From an uncultured Coriobacteriaceae bacterium (GTDB lineage: Bacteria > Actinomycetota > Coriobacteriia > Coriobacteriales > Atopobiaceae): a stretch of DNA of 5,343 nt. The DNA lies in the NCBI GenBank assembly GCA_900552935.1, contig USBN01000064.1:1-5343 (forward strand), in the 5' to 3' direction. This document shows, in pieces, positions 4,997 through 5,343 of the stretch; the stretch's first letter is position 1, and every line of letters starts with the position of its first letter. The position numbers and the translations under genes are program-made. A model generated the notes under the pieces. It made no database searches and was not told the origin of the DNA. It saw only the letters and a list, made by a program, of their open reading frames with translations.

Positions 4997-5343
4997 CTAC
5001 TTCAGCGTGGCGTACATCACGGCCTTGATGGAGTGCATGCGGTTCTCCGCCTCGTCGAAGACCACGGATTTCTCGGACTCGAAGACCTCGTCCGTGACCT
5101 CCATCTCGGCGATGCCAAACTGCTCGTTGACCTCGACGGCCGTGGTGGTGTTGAGGTCGTGGAAACTGGGCAGGCAGTGCATGAAGATGGCGTTCGCCGA
5201 GGCCTTGGCCATGGCCTCGGCGTTGACCTGGTAGGGCGAGAGAAGCTTGATGCGCTCGCCCCAGATGTCCGCCGGCTCGCCCATGGAGACCCAGATGTCC
5301 GTGTAGACGACGGTGGCGCCGGCAAGACCCTCGTCGAGGTCCT
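4997..5343 (-). CDS. argF: Ornithine carbamoyltransferase, C-terminal part (cut by window edge)
   Basis: About 114 residues are visible, ending at TAG 4997-4999; the frame runs off the right edge. GATVVYTDIWVSMGEP contains the ornithine-binding D-x-x-x-S-M-G motif. MHCLPSFHD is the HCLP loop whose Cys contacts ornithine. The end DEAENRMHSIKAVMYATL is the highly conserved C-terminal helix of the family. The enzyme joins carbamoyl phosphate and ornithine to give citrulline (anabolic ArgF) or, in the arginine deiminase pathway, runs in reverse to feed ATP synthesis (catabolic ArcB). The visible part does not separate these roles. In Coriobacteriia the catabolic role is common, so arcB is an equally good name. 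The carbamoyl-phosphate site (STRTR) lies outside the window. No sign of damage is seen. Confidence 0.95.
   Translation of the reverse strand, partial: DLDEGLAGATVVYTDIWVSMGEPADIWGERIKLLSPYQVNAEAMAKASANAIFMHCLPSFHDLNTTTAVEVNEQFGIAEMEVTDEVFESEKSVVFDEAENRMHSIKAVMYATLK

Overview
The window looks like chromosomal DNA from a high-GC actinobacterium, most likely a member of the Coriobacteriia (Olsenella / Atopobium / Collinsella relatives). The base composition is GC-rich by eye. There is an ornithine carbamoyltransferase of the kind often found in arginine-fermenting Coriobacteriia. There are also decayed members of two protein types common in that group: DUF6273 'GGWE...GFCL' proteins and zinc-ribbon / single-TM proteins. 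This placement is inference; no rRNA or other phylogenetic marker is present.

Layout, left to right. (1) About 51-256, minus: remnant of a small unrecognised gene, coupled by a GTGA overlap to the gene before it and apparently broken by one -1 frameshift. (2) 253-1680, minus: an intact ATPase_2 / DUF234 protein (AAA+ ATPase, winged helix, PD-(D/E)xK-like C-terminal domain). (3) 1701-1767: directly upstream of that ATPase, a 67-bp, almost self-complementary array of 15-bp palindromic repeats. (4) 1886-2278, minus: an unrecognised protein of about 130 aa. (5) 2319-2839, plus: a DUF6273 pseudogene with its 5' end missing and a single-base frameshift. (6) 2878-2911: a strong hairpin terminator between convergent genes. 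(7) 2977-3599, minus: a zinc-ribbon / one-TM pseudogene with a frameshift and a damaged N terminus. (8) 3602-4908, minus: an intact two-gene toxin-antitoxin operon, Panacea (DUF4065/SocA-like) antitoxin followed by a Doc/Fic toxin with a TGATG junction. It is bracketed by two very similar, directly oriented hairpin terminators. (9) 4997-5343, minus: the C-terminal third of ornithine carbamoyltransferase, cut by the window edge.

The best-supported functional unit is the Panacea-Doc operon: the antitoxin is translated first from a strong Shine-Dalgarno and the toxin is coupled to it. It sits just downstream of the arginine-metabolism gene, as if inserted beside that gene's terminator. The ATPase with its palindromic array is a second self-contained accessory unit. 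The DNA between these units is in decay. All three proposed frameshifts would be repaired by adding one G on the coding strand within a short G run, so sequencing error is a real alternative to true pseudogenes.
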